DNA of 64,000 bases. Origin: an uncultured Tenacibaculum sp. (GTDB lineage Bacteria > Bacteroidota > Bacteroidia > Flavobacteriales > Flavobacteriaceae). The translations under genes were made by a program, and so were the position numbers. Each line of letters starts with the position of its first letter. Within the stretch, counting starts at the first letter, position 1. The DNA lies in assembly GCF_947499065.1 (NCBI RefSeq), contig NZ_CANMMT010000013.1, positions 1-64,000 of the forward strand, written 5' to 3'. The notes under the pieces are model-generated. The model had not been told where the DNA came from. It saw only the letters and a program-made list of their open reading frames with translations, and did not search any database. This document shows positions 1 through 8,714 of the stretch, one piece after another.

Positions 1-70
1 TCCGTTCGTCTAGGGGTTAGGACGCCAGGTTTTCATCCTGGTAACACGGGTTCGATTCCCGTACGGACTA
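1..70 (+). tRNA. tRNA-Glu (anticodon TTC), 5' end cut off
   Basis: The D arm (GTC/GAC), anticodon stem CCAGG/CCTGG around a TTTTCAT loop (anticodon TTC, hence Glu) and T arm ACGGG/CCCGT with TTCGATT loop are all visible. The acceptor strand TCCGT pairs with ACGGA, and two further acceptor bases must lie before the window, so about 2 nt of the gene are missing. CCA is not encoded. rpsT follows 35 bases later on the same strand. Confidence 0.95.
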
Positions 71-104
71 CAAAGTTTTTTATAAACAAATAAGAATTAA
101 TAAA

Positions 105-356
105 ATGGCAAATCATAAGTCAGCAATTAAAAGAATTAGAAGTAACGAAGCAAAGCGCTTAAGAAACAAATATCAGCACAAAACAACTCGTAATGCTGTT
201 AGAAAATTAAGAGCTACTGAAGATAGAAAAGAAGCAGAAGGTATGTTTTCGTCAGTTGTGTCTATGTTAGATAAATTAGCTAAGAACAACGTAATTCATA
301 AAAATAAGGCTGCAAACTTAAAATCTAAGTTAGCAAAGCACGTAGCAGCTTTATAA
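105..356 (+). CDS. rpsT: 30S ribosomal protein S20
   Basis: The 83-residue basic protein has the S20 pattern MANHKSAIKRIRSNEAKRLRNK near its start and an Ala/Lys-rich helical remainder ending in AKHVAAL, the usual length for S20. It binds 16S rRNA in the small subunit. It lies directly after tRNA-Glu and ends before a strong hairpin terminator, so it is probably a short transcription unit, possibly shared with the tRNA. No close alternative start exists. Confidence 0.97.
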   Translation: MANHKSAIKRIRSNEAKRLRNKYQHKTTRNAVRKLRATEDRKEAEGMFSSVVSMLDKLAKNNVIHKNKAANLKSKLAKHVAAL

Positions 357-380
357 AAAAAATAAGATTAGTTAATAGTA

Positions 381-413
381 GAAACGTTTCAATGAAAATT
401 GAAACGTTTTTTT
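381..413 (+). terminator. Rho-independent terminator of rpsT
   Basis: A perfect 12-bp inverted repeat (382-393 with 398-409, arm AAACGTTTCAAT) closes a GAAA loop and runs into a T tract up to 413. It lies 25 bases after the rpsT stop codon. The remaining stretch to 628 holds no ORF or structure that I can support. Confidence 0.9.
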
Positions 414-628
414 ATGCTTTAAATTTAAAATAGCTTTTTATTCAAGGAGTTGTTTTTGATTTTTTTTGAGTGTGATTAAAGAAGAGAATTTATAAAGAGT
501 ATAGAAGCCACATGTCTGTTTAATAAAGTTTTCTTTAATAAGCTTCTTAAGTAGTTTGTATAGCTGTTTTTATGGCACACAAATGCTTTTATCGATAGAG
601 AGAGAAAAGAGAGTTGTTAAAAAAAATC

Positions 629-1906
629 TTACCAATCGTATTTTTTATGGGCATCTAAACGAATGAAAATAAACAATAGAAGTGTAAAGCCCCATAATGA
701 AGATCCACCATAACTAAAAAAGGGTAGAGGTATTCCAATAGTTGGTAATAAACCTATAACCATTCCTATGTTTACAATTAGGTGAAAAAATATTATAGAA
801 GCTACTCCATAGCCATAAATTCTACCAAATTTATTTGTTTGTTTTTCCGATAAGTATATAATTCGGTATAGTAAAAACATAAACAGAATAATAACTAAAG
901 AGCTTCCCAAAAATCCCCATTCTTCACCTACAGTACTGTAGATATAGTCAGTTTCTTGTTCAGGAACAAATTTTCCTTGTGTTCTATCGCCTTGTAAAAA
1001 ACCTTTGCCTAGGAAGCCTCCTGAGCTAATGGTTAATTCTGATTGATATGTGTTATATCCTTTTCCTTTAAGGTCTGTAGTTTTTCCTAAAAGAATATCA
1101 AACCTGTCTTTTTGATGAGGTTCTAATATATTATTATAGGTATAGCTAATACCTAAAATAGAGATACTGGTAAAAAGATATATACTAATGATTTTTATAG
1201 CGTTAAAACGAAAATAACGTTTGTCTTTATATAGGCCATATATTACGGATAAAGTGATAATTGTTAAACAGATAAAAAGAATCCATTTAGCTCCAAAAGA
1301 TATTGTAAGTATAAAAAGTATTATTGATAGTGCACCAAAAATTATGTAAGCAAGTGTTAATCCTTCTCTATTTAAAACAAAAAAGAAGGCAAAATAAATT
1401 AAAACCGATCCCATATCGGGCTGAAGAGCGATGAAAAAAGCAGGTAAAAATATAATAAAGAATGCTTTTATTTGATTTTTAACAAGTTTCAGGTTATACT
1501 GTCTGTCACTCATTAATTTTGCTAAAGCAAGTGCTGTAAATGCTTTTGCAAATTCTGATGGTTGTAGACCAATAACACCAAAATTATACCAAGAAGTTGC
1601 TCCATTAATTTTCCGTCCTAATACTAAAACTCCAGCTAGTAAAACCAGTGAAACTATATATAGAACACTAGCGAATTGTTCGTAGAATTTTGAATTAAAG
1701 AATAGAATTAAAATAATTACAGGTACACTAAGGCAGATGAAAATTAATTGTTTTCCATATTTACTCGAAAAATCAAAAAACTCTCTTGTGTCATCAGTAG
1801 ATGAAGCTGCATAAATATTCATCCAACCAAAACCAACTAATACAATGTATAATAAAACAAGTATCCAATCGATATCTTCAAATATGTTATTTCGTTCCTT
1901 GCGCAA
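629..1906 (-). CDS. rodA: Rod shape-determining peptidoglycan polymerase RodA
   Basis: The 425-residue SEDS-family (FtsW/RodA/SpoVE) membrane protein polymerises glycan strands from lipid II during elongation. About ten hydrophobic segments are visible, with GLQPSEFAKA in the middle and the family signature PLPFFSYGGSSL near the C-terminus. Its start overlaps the end of the PBP2 gene by 20 bases, so the two are translationally coupled, as expected for a SEDS/bPBP pair. It is the last gene of the mre operon. No clear terminator follows. Confidence 0.95.
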   Translation of the reverse strand: MRKERNNIFEDIDWILVLLYIVLVGFGWMNIYAASSTDDTREFFDFSSKYGKQLIFICLSVPVIILILFFNSKFYEQFASVLYIVSLVLLAGVLVLGRKINGATSWYNFGVIGLQPSEFAKAFTALALAKLMSDRQYNLKLVKNQIKAFFIIFLPAFFIALQPDMGSVLIYFAFFFVLNREGLTLAYIIFGALSIILFILTISFGAKWILFICLTIITLSVIYGLYKDKRYFRFNAIKIISIYLFTSISILGISYTYNNILEPHQKDRFDILLGKTTDLKGKGYNTYQSELTISSGGFLGKGFLQGDRTQGKFVPEQETDYIYSTVGEEWGFLGSSLVIILFMFLLYRIIYLSEKQTNKFGRIYGYGVASIIFFHLIVNIGMVIGLLPTIGIPLPFFSYGGSSLWGFTLLLFIFIRLDAHKKYDW

Positions 1907-3770
1907 GTGTATCTTTCTTTTGAATTAATTTATCGTATTGCTCTTGAAGACTATAGTTAATCATTCTATCTTCTAGGTTTTTTCGTGAAACATTTCCTTT
2001 TATATAGCTTTCAATCATTAAGCTTGTTATTGGAGCAGCTATTGTAGAACCATACCCTCCGTTTTCAATATAAACAGCCATAGCTATTTTAGGATTGTCC
2101 TTAGGAGCAAAGGCAATTAATATAGAATGATCGGGAGCTGTTACTTTTTCTCCGTCTATAATTTTAATTTTGTTCTCAGCAGTACCAGTCTTACCACAAA
2201 TTTCTATGCCTTTTATTTGATACCATCTAGCTGTTCCATAGGTAAAAACTTCATGCATTGCATCTATTGCAATAGGGAAATGCTTAGGGTCGATTGTTGT
2301 GATTCTCTTGGTTGTATAAGTAGAATCTGTAATTGATTTATTGTCTATTTTTTTTACAATATGTGGCGTGTAAAAATACCCTTTGTTAGCAATGGCAGCA
2401 GTCATATTAGCCAGTTGCATTGGAGTGGTAAGTATTTCTCCTTGTCCAATTGCATTAGAAATAGTGTATGTTGACTTCCATTTATTCTTATACCATTTGT
2501 TATAAAATAAAGAGTCTGGAATCATTCCTTTTCTTCCAGAAGGTAAATCATAACCTAAATAATTACCCAGTCCAAAACTTTCAACATGCTTGTTCCATTT
2601 TTGCATTCCTATTTTTGGGTCACCAGATTTGTCTACAATTTTCTTATAAGTAGTAGCAAAATAACTATTACAAGATTCTGCTATTGCTGTTTTTAATCGG
2701 ATAGGTCTTCCTACAATACCACAGTGACACCCCATAAATTCATTTTTCCGACTACCATATCTGTATCCATGTTGGCAATAAACTCCAGTGTTTTTATCAA
2801 TAACTCCTTCTTGTAGTCCTATTAGACCGTTAATAATTTTAAAAGGCGACCCTGGAGGGTACATGGCTTGTAAACCTCTATCGAAAGTAGGAATGTTTAT
2901 GGTGTCGTTAAATAATTTTACAGAATTAGGTGATCTTTTTCGTCCAACTAATAAATTAGGGTCATAGGATGGAGCAGTAACCAAAGCTAAAATTTCTCCA
3001 GTTTTAGGTTCAATAGCAACAATGCCGCCTCTTTTACCTTTCATTAATAACTCACCATATTGCTGTAACTTAGTGTCTATGGTAAGGGTTAAATCTCTAC
3101 CTGGAACTGCTAGTGTGTCGTATTTACCATTTTTATAAGTTCCGGTAATTTTATTTAGGTTATTTCTTTTAAAATGTTTTTTTCCTTTAACTCCTCTAAG
3201 GACGTTTTCATATTGCTTTTCAACACCTAGTTTTCCTATTAGCTCTCCTTGTTCGTAATAGTTACTAGCTTTTGCTTTTCTTTCATTAACCTCGGCAATG
3301 AATCCTACAATGTTAGCAGCAGATTTAACTGGGTAGTTTCTAATAATACGTTTTTGAATATAAAAACCTTTGTATTTAGGTAGTTTTTCTTGTAAGTAAG
3401 CAAAGTCTTCTTTTGCTAACTGTTTTAGGAAAACTGAAGGTAACCAACGTGCAAATTTCACTGCTTTTTTGTAACGTTTTTTAAAACTTTCTTTATCAAT
3501 TTTTAAGAGAGAACAAAATTCTAAAGTGTCTAAAGGTTCTACGTCTTTAGGCACTATCATTACATCATATGATAATTGATTTGCTACTAATAATTTTCCG
3601 TTTCGATCATATATATGACCACGTTCAGGGTAGTCATACTCAATTTTTACAGTAGAACTTTGTATTGGATTTTGATTACCGCCACGAAGTATTTGTAATT
3701 GGAAAAGTCTAACGATGTAGATGATTCCAATTAAAGTGACTAAAAAAAATAGTAAAAAACTTCGTTTCAT
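1887..3770 (-). CDS. mrdA: Penicillin-binding protein 2, class B transpeptidase
   Basis: The 627-residue protein has an N-terminal membrane anchor, a PBP dimerisation domain (YDYPERGHIYDRNGKLL near residue 50) and a transpeptidase domain with SPFK (SxxK, about residue 308), SCN (SxN, about 367) and KTG (about 527). It cross-links peptidoglycan as the partner of RodA in the elongasome. It sits between mreD (49-base gap) and rodA (20-base overlap) in the shape operon. All catalytic motifs are intact. Confidence 0.95.
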   Translation of the reverse strand: MKRSFLLFFLVTLIGIIYIVRLFQLQILRGGNQNPIQSSTVKIEYDYPERGHIYDRNGKLLVANQLSYDVMIVPKDVEPLDTLEFCSLLKIDKESFKKRYKKAVKFARWLPSVFLKQLAKEDFAYLQEKLPKYKGFYIQKRIIRNYPVKSAANIVGFIAEVNERKAKASNYYEQGELIGKLGVEKQYENVLRGVKGKKHFKRNNLNKITGTYKNGKYDTLAVPGRDLTLTIDTKLQQYGELLMKGKRGGIVAIEPKTGEILALVTAPSYDPNLLVGRKRSPNSVKLFNDTINIPTFDRGLQAMYPPGSPFKIINGLIGLQEGVIDKNTGVYCQHGYRYGSRKNEFMGCHCGIVGRPIRLKTAIAESCNSYFATTYKKIVDKSGDPKIGMQKWNKHVESFGLGNYLGYDLPSGRKGMIPDSLFYNKWYKNKWKSTYTISNAIGQGEILTTPMQLANMTAAIANKGYFYTPHIVKKIDNKSITDSTYTTKRITTIDPKHFPIAIDAMHEVFTYGTARWYQIKGIEICGKTGTAENKIKIIDGEKVTAPDHSILIAFAPKDNPKIAMAVYIENGGYGSTIAAPITSLMIESYIKGNVSRKNLEDRMINYSLQEQYDKLIQKKDTLAQGTK

Positions 3771-3819
3771 CCGTTGTTTTTATCTTTATTGTTGGTGACA
3801 GATGTTGTTTAAAATATAG

Positions 3820-4326
3820 TTATGCAAGTTTCTTTCTAAAGATAAAACTTCCTAAGAAATACAATACCAACGTAAAAACACTAGAAAATAGTGTATTCAC
3901 AAGTACATTTGAAAAATTATAAAAACTAAAATTAATTAAACTAAATAAAATGAAATGATGAATAAGTGTTAAAATTACTGTGTAATTAAATACTTTATCA
4001 AATGTTTCTAGTCTTAGGTTAAATAATAAATAATCAGATTCCGTTTTTTTAAAGATAGTTTTAACCAAAAATAGCCTTATGTATGCTATAAATAAAATAG
4101 AAAAAGCATGCATTCCTCCAGAGTTAGAAAAACTGTCAACACATAAACCAAGTAAAAAGGCCAAGCTTAAGAAAGGAAAACGATTAGTGTTTAATGGGTA
4201 AAGAAAAACAAAAACTATATATAAGTAAGGGTTTACATATCCTAAAAATAATATATTATTTAAGACAAGAACTTGTAATAACAAGAGAAAAACAAATAAA
4301 AATATGATATAAATGGTCTTATTCAT
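3820..4326 (-). CDS. mreD: Rod shape-determining protein MreD
   Basis: The 168-residue protein is almost entirely hydrophobic, with about five membrane helices and the LGLCVDSFSNSGGMHAFS segment typical of Bacteroidetes MreD. Identification rests mainly on this and on the order mreB-mreC-mreD-mrdA-rodA. It overlaps the end of mreC by 8 bases. It links MreC and the cell wall synthases in the inner membrane. Confidence 0.9.
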   Translation of the reverse strand: MNKTIYIIFLFVFLLLLQVLVLNNILFLGYVNPYLYIVFVFLYPLNTNRFPFLSLAFLLGLCVDSFSNSGGMHAFSILFIAYIRLFLVKTIFKKTESDYLLFNLRLETFDKVFNYTVILTLIHHFILFSLINFSFYNFSNVLVNTLFSSVFTLVLYFLGSFIFRKKLA

Positions 4327-5140
4327 TTTCTACAGTTTTAATTTCTTTTTTATCTAAATTTATTATCACGTAAATATGTCCTAAGTTAGACATATCATTA
4401 AATAATTTAACATCAATAGTGTTAGAAGCAGATAACTTTTTAGGAACTTCAAGTATAGTTCCAATAGGGATTCCTTTTGGGAAAATAGTAGATTTACCTC
4501 CAGTTATAACTGTATCTCCAACCTTGAAAATCGCTTGACGAGGAATGTCTGTTAGTTGAACTGTATTATAATCTTTTCCATTCCATGTTAAAGTTCCGAA
4601 ATGATTGTTGTTTTTAAAGCTAGCGTTAATCCTACTTTTTGAATTTAAAATAGATTGAACTCTAGCAAATTTACCAGAAACATTATCAGTAATTCCTATA
4701 ACTCCTTTACTGTTAATAACTGCCATTTCTGTAAAAACTCCGTTTTTTGAACCTCTGTTAATGGTTATAAAGTTATTGGATTTGTTATACGAGTTATTGA
4801 CGATTTTTCCGTTAATGTATTTGTATTGTTGATTTGAATATAGCGAATCTGACACCGAAGTGATTTTTGTAGTATCAATTAGTTTGTAAACTTTTTCTAA
4901 TTTATTTCGCAATAAAGTATTTTCTTTTGCAAGAACGTTGTTTTGGTCTTTCAAATTTAAGTATTCAGAAATTTCTGAAGACTTATTGTATAATCCTCCA
5001 GTAATAAAATTGGTTGAGCTAATAAATTTACTTCGGTGAAAAGAGTGGTTATTAATGATTAATGCAACAGCGATAATTTCTAAAAATAGAAAAAACAAAA
5101 AGTGTTTATACTTCTGTAAGAAATAAATAAGCTGTTGCAT
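4319..5140 (-). CDS. mreC: Rod shape-determining protein MreC
   Basis: The 273-residue protein has a short cytoplasmic tail, one membrane helix (residues about 12-30), a coiled-coil segment rich in Lys/Asn/Leu (about 60-90) and a periplasmic beta domain with FITINRGSKNGV and GDTVITGGKSTIFPKGIPIG, as in MreC. It scaffolds PBP2 in the periplasm. It follows mreB by 16 bases and overlaps mreD. Confidence 0.94.
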   Translation of the reverse strand: MQQLIYFLQKYKHFLFFLFLEIIAVALIINNHSFHRSKFISSTNFITGGLYNKSSEISEYLNLKDQNNVLAKENTLLRNKLEKVYKLIDTTKITSVSDSLYSNQQYKYINGKIVNNSYNKSNNFITINRGSKNGVFTEMAVINSKGVIGITDNVSGKFARVQSILNSKSRINASFKNNNHFGTLTWNGKDYNTVQLTDIPRQAIFKVGDTVITGGKSTIFPKGIPIGTILEVPKKLSASNTIDVKLFNDMSNLGHIYVIINLDKKEIKTVENE

Positions 5141-5156
5141 AAATAATCATTAAAAT

Positions 5157-6185
5157 TTATTTGATTAATACAGATTTGAATTTTTCAAGATTTTTCAATG
5201 CGATACCAGTACCACGAACTACAGCACGTAAAGGGTCTTCAGCAACATAAACAGGTAAATCAGTTTTTCTAGATAAACGTTTGTCTAAACCTCTAAGCAT
5301 AGAACCACCACCTGCTAAATAAATACCAGTATTGTAGATGTCAGCAGCTAATTCTGGTGGTGTTTTAGATAAAGTTTCCATAACGGCATCTTCAATACGT
5401 AAAATAGATTTATCTAATGCCTTAGCTATTTCTCTATATGAAACTTGTACTTGTTTTGGTTTTCCACTTAATAAATCACGCCCTTGAACCATCATGTCTT
5501 CTGGAGGTGTGTCTAAATCTTCAGTTGCAGAACCTATCTGAATTTTGATTTTTTCTGCAGTAGTTTCACCAACATATAAGTTGTGTTGCGTACGCATGTA
5601 ATACATAATATCACTAGTAAATAAATCACCAGCAACTTTTACAGATTGATCACAAACAATACCTGCAAGTGCAATAACAGCAATCTCAGTTGTACCACCA
5701 CCTATATCAATAATCATATTACCTTTAGGCTCCATAATATCAACACCTACACCAATAGCAGCAGCCATTGGCTCATAAATCAAATAGATTTCTTTAGCAT
5801 TCATATGGCGACCAGAATCGATAACGGCACGTTTTTCCACTTCAGTAATTCCAGAAGGAATACAAATAACCATTCGTAATGATGGTGGAAAAAGCTTCTT
5901 TTTTATGGCAGGAATTTGTTTTACAAATTCTTTAATCATTTGTTCAGAAGCATCAAAGTCTGCAATAACTCCATCTTTTAATGGACGTATTGTTTTAATG
6001 TTCTCATGTGTTTTTCCTTGCATTCTGTTCGCCTCATGACCTGTAGCAATAATTTTACCAGTCAATCTATTACGAGCAACAATGGATGGATTATCGATAA
6101 CAACCTTTCCGTTGTGTATAATTAACGTGTTTGCAGTTCCTAAATCTACTGCAATGTCTTCAGTCATAAAGTCGAAAAAACCCAT
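5157..6185 (-). CDS. mreB: Rod shape-determining actin homologue MreB
   Basis: The 342-residue bacterial actin forms membrane-associated filaments that organise side-wall synthesis. Visible motifs are the phosphate-1 loop DLGTANT near the start, the phosphate-2 motif IDIGGGTTEIAV near residue 160, and the C-terminal adenosine motif GIYLAGGGSML. Length is normal. It is the first gene of the five-gene shape operon and has a -7 promoter box 38-45 bases upstream of the start. Confidence 0.97.
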   Translation of the reverse strand: MGFFDFMTEDIAVDLGTANTLIIHNGKVVIDNPSIVARNRLTGKIIATGHEANRMQGKTHENIKTIRPLKDGVIADFDASEQMIKEFVKQIPAIKKKLFPPSLRMVICIPSGITEVEKRAVIDSGRHMNAKEIYLIYEPMAAAIGVGVDIMEPKGNMIIDIGGGTTEIAVIALAGIVCDQSVKVAGDLFTSDIMYYMRTQHNLYVGETTAEKIKIQIGSATEDLDTPPEDMMVQGRDLLSGKPKQVQVSYREIAKALDKSILRIEDAVMETLSKTPPELAADIYNTGIYLAGGGSMLRGLDKRLSRKTDLPVYVAEDPLRAVVRGTGIALKNLEKFKSVLIK

Positions 6186-6222
6186 ATGGTATCCTTGTTT
6201 TTTATATTTAAGTGGAATCTTA

Positions 6223-6230
6223 CAAATCTA
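6223..6230 (-). promoter_or_regulatory. Bacteroidetes -7 box (TAGATTTG) of the mreB operon
   Basis: Read on the minus strand the box is TAGATTTG, matching TAnnTTTG, 38 bases before the mreB start in the gap after purH. No TTG was found at the usual 17-23 base distance upstream, so this is a partial promoter match. Confidence 0.5.
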
Positions 6231-6264
6231 ATAAAAATCTGTAATGTTTCTGCATCTAAAATTA

Positions 6265-7797
6265 TTAATGTTTAAAATGTCTTGTTCCTGTAAAAACCAT
6301 TGAAACTTCGTTGTTATTACAGAAATCAATACTTAGTTGATCTTTAATAGAACCACCTGGTTGAATTACACTTTTTATTCCAGCGTTATGTGCAATTTCT
6401 ACACAATCTGGAAATGGGAAAAATGCATCACTTGCCATTACAGCTCCATTTAAATCAAAATTAAAACTATTAGCTTTTTCAATTGCTTGTTTAAGAGCGT
6501 CAACCCTACTAGTTTGTCCAGTTCCACCAGCTAATAGTTGTTTGTTTTTTACTAAAATAATAGTATTTGACTTTGTGTTTTTACATAATTTAGAAGCAAA
6601 CAATAAATCATCTAACTCATTATTGTTTGGTTTATTGTTTGTTGGGTATGATAGATCTTCTAATTTGTCTGTAATAAAGTCTTTATCTTGAACTAAAGTT
6701 CCATTTAAGCAAGTTCTTACAGTAGTTTTAGGAAGTTCAACTTCTTTTTGAACTAGTAAAACTCTATTCTTTTTTCCTTTTAAAATTTCTAAAGCATCAT
6801 TATTAAAAGATGGAGCTATAACTACTTCACAAAATAATTTATGAATTTCTTCAGCAGTAGCTTTGTCAATATTTGTGTTTGAAATTAAAATACCTCCAAA
6901 AGCTGATACAGGATCTCCAGCTAAAGCATCAGTATAAGCTTGATAAATTGTTTCTCTTTGAGCAAAACCACAAGCATTATTGTGTTTTAAAATAGCAAAT
7001 GTTGGATCTTCTCCTTTAAACTCGTTCATTAAATTTACAGCAGCATCTACATCTAATAAGTTATTGTAACTTAATTCTTTTCCATGTAGTTTATCAAACA
7101 TAGTATCTAAATCGCCGAAAAAGAAACCTTTTTGATGTGGGTTTTCTCCATAACGTAGTACTTTACCATTTGTTTCGCTAATTTTTAAAGAAGCTTCTTC
7201 ATGGTCTGCATTAAAGTAGTTAAAGATAGCTGTGTCGTAATGAGAAGAGATATTAAAAGCTTTAGCGGCAAACTTTTTTCTGTCTGCTACAGAAGTTTCT
7301 CCATTATTTTCAGAAATTAAATTTAAAAACTCATCATACTGTTCCATAGAAGAAACAATTACTGTGTCTTTAAAGTTCTTTGCAGCAGCTCTGATTAAAG
7401 AAATACCTCCTATATCAATTTTTTCAATAATATCTTGTTCAGGAGCACCTGAAGCTACTGTTTTTTCAAAGGGATATAAATCTACGATAACTAAATCTAT
7501 TTGAGGAATGTTGTATTCTTGCATCTCTGCTACATCACCCTCATGGTCTTGTCTATTTAAAATTCCACCAAACACTTTTGGGTGTAATGTTTTTACTCGA
7601 CCACCTAAAATAGAAGGATATGAAGTTACATCTTCAACAGGTACTACCTGAATACCTAAATCTTTAATGAATTTCTCAGTTCCTCCGGTAGAATAAATAG
7701 TTACACCTAAATCGTTAAGTTTTTTTACAATAGGCTCTAATCCGTCTTTGTGAAATACCGAAATTAGGGCAGATTTAATAGTTTTTGTATTGTTCAT
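6265..7797 (-). CDS. purH: Bifunctional AICAR formyltransferase/IMP cyclohydrolase
   Basis: The 510-residue protein carries the last two steps of purine synthesis (AICAR to FAICAR to IMP). The N-terminal MGS-like cyclohydrolase domain holds YSTGGT and GGRVKTLHPKVFGGIL, and the C-terminal formyltransferase domain has the catalytic KHNNACG motif (about residue 271) and ends in FTGTRHFKH. Length is normal. It has its own two-box promoter and lies 79 bases upstream of mreB. Confidence 0.97.
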   Translation of the reverse strand: MNNTKTIKSALISVFHKDGLEPIVKKLNDLGVTIYSTGGTEKFIKDLGIQVVPVEDVTSYPSILGGRVKTLHPKVFGGILNRQDHEGDVAEMQEYNIPQIDLVIVDLYPFEKTVASGAPEQDIIEKIDIGGISLIRAAAKNFKDTVIVSSMEQYDEFLNLISENNGETSVADRKKFAAKAFNISSHYDTAIFNYFNADHEEASLKISETNGKVLRYGENPHQKGFFFGDLDTMFDKLHGKELSYNNLLDVDAAVNLMNEFKGEDPTFAILKHNNACGFAQRETIYQAYTDALAGDPVSAFGGILISNTNIDKATAEEIHKLFCEVVIAPSFNNDALEILKGKKNRVLLVQKEVELPKTTVRTCLNGTLVQDKDFITDKLEDLSYPTNNKPNNNELDDLLFASKLCKNTKSNTIILVKNKQLLAGGTGQTSRVDALKQAIEKANSFNFDLNGAVMASDAFFPFPDCVEIAHNAGIKSVIQPGGSIKDQLSIDFCNNNEVSMVFTGTRHFKH

Positions 7798-7819
7798 TGT
7801 TGTTGTGTTGTTAAGCGAA

Positions 7820-7850
7820 CAAAGCTACTAAAACAGTAAGGGTTACGCAA
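7820..7850 (-). promoter_or_regulatory. purH promoter (-33 TTG, -7 TAGCTTTG)
   Basis: On the minus strand TTG (7850-7848) and TAGCTTTG (7827-7820) are separated by 20 bases, a good match to the Bacteroidetes primary-sigma promoter. The predicted transcription start is about 15 bases before the purH ATG. Confidence 0.7.
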
Positions 7851-7876
7851 TAATTATTTTAGAAGAAAACAAAAGA

Positions 7877-7918
7877 AAAACACCACCAAAAATATTAGAA
7901 TTTTGGTGGTGTTTTATA
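7877..7918 (-). terminator. Terminator after the 41-codon small ORF
   Basis: A perfect 15-bp inverted repeat (7877-7891 with 7901-7915, core ACACCACC/GGTGGTGT) with a 9-base loop is flanked by A and T runs, so it can act in both directions. It lies about 30 bases beyond the stop of the small ORF at 7945-8070 and upstream of purH on the same strand, separating the two units. Confidence 0.85.
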
Positions 7919-7944
7919 CAACAAAATGTGAAAAAAATATTGTT

Positions 7945-8070
7945 TTATTCCGCGTTTTCTAAGAAATCACGAAACCACATTGTAAATTTTTCTAAAAAAG
8001 ATTGTTGAGATTTTGATTGAGCATTAGCATTGCCTAATGCAGCATAAGAAGGGTATTCTTTAGTGCTCAT
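7945..8070 (-). CDS. Small hypothetical protein, 41 residues
   Basis: This open frame starts with ATG and encodes MSTKEYPSYAALGNANAQ followed by a Gln/Ser-rich linker and the amphipathic end FLEKFTMWFRDFLENAE before TAA. It is followed by a strong terminator on the same strand, which supports a real short gene. There is no signal peptide or membrane helix. The C-terminal Trp/Phe-rich segment could be a peripheral membrane or partner-binding helix. I do not recognise a family. It accounts for most of the gene-free stretch 7798-8152. Confidence 0.55.
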   Translation of the reverse strand: MSTKEYPSYAALGNANAQSKSQQSFLEKFTMWFRDFLENAE

Positions 8071-8152
8071 AATTAAGGGGATTATGTGGGATTAATAAAA
8101 CTGTTCAAATAAAAGAAAAAAAATCCTAATAATCAAATGTTTACGAAAAAAA

Positions 8153-8605
8153 TTAAATAAAAGTGGCAACTTTTTTACATGTGTACTCTAATAAGTCTTC
8201 ATCATCTGTAGAAAAAGCGTTAACTGTATGAGAATCAATATCTATTTGACCAATGTTTTCTTCGTTTACAAAAATTGGAATTACAATTTCAGATTTTACT
8301 TTCCATCCACATGAAATATAGTTATCTTGTTCGCTTACATCTTGAACAACAAAATTCTCATTACTAACAGCTACTTGACCACAAATTCCTTTTCCAAATG
8401 GAATAATAGTATGGTCTGTAGGTTCTCCATTAAATTGAGCTAATTTTAATTCCTCTTTATCTCCGTTTCTGAAATAAAATCCAACCCAATCATAATAAGA
8501 AATCTCAGAAGCTAAGTAATCACATATTTGTTGTAGCTTTAATTCTTTATCAGCATTACTATCTGTAATTTTATCAATATTATTTTTTAAATCTTGTAAG
8601 TTCAT
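8153..8605 (-). CDS. GAF-domain protein related to free methionine-(R)-sulfoxide reductase
   Basis: The 150-residue single GAF domain resembles fRMsr enzymes, which reduce free Met-R-sulfoxide: YYDWVGFYF, IIPFGKGICGQV, ISCGWKVKSEIVIPI and GQIDIDS are all present. Of the three cysteines usual in this family, the second (GICG) and third (ISCG) are kept, but the position of the first, ten residues before GICG, is not Cys. Activity is therefore plausible but not certain. A -7 box (TACTTTTG on the minus strand, 8659-8652) lies about 47 bases upstream. Confidence 0.8.
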   Translation of the reverse strand: MNLQDLKNNIDKITDSNADKELKLQQICDYLASEISYYDWVGFYFRNGDKEELKLAQFNGEPTDHTIIPFGKGICGQVAVSNENFVVQDVSEQDNYISCGWKVKSEIVIPIFVNEENIGQIDIDSHTVNAFSTDDEDLLEYTCKKVATFI

Positions 8606-8651
8606 TATTCGTAAATTTAATACCTAGTTCGTAATTAAACGTTAGAACTTA

Positions 8652-8659
8652 CAAAAGTA
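8652..8659 (-). promoter_or_regulatory. -7 box TACTTTTG of the GAF-domain gene
   Basis: The minus-strand match to TAnnTTTG lies 47 bases before the GAF gene start, in the divergent region shared with the metal cluster. No TTG box at standard spacing was found. Confidence 0.4.
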
Positions 8660-8700
8660 GTTTTAACAAGTGTTATAAAAAACACAATTTTGATTTTTTG

Positions 8701-8708
8701 TACATTTG
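8701..8708 (+). promoter_or_regulatory. -7 box TACATTTG of the metal cluster
   Basis: A perfect TAnnTTTG match ends only 6 bases before the ATG at 8715. The predicted transcript would begin at or just before that codon, making the message leaderless or nearly so, unless translation starts at the ATG at 8727. Confidence 0.5.
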
Positions 8709-8714
8709 CATTTC

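Noticed and set aside
8706..8714. TTG start for the HYC_CC_PP protein
   Set aside because: The TTG is part of the -7 promoter box, so it would not be in the message.
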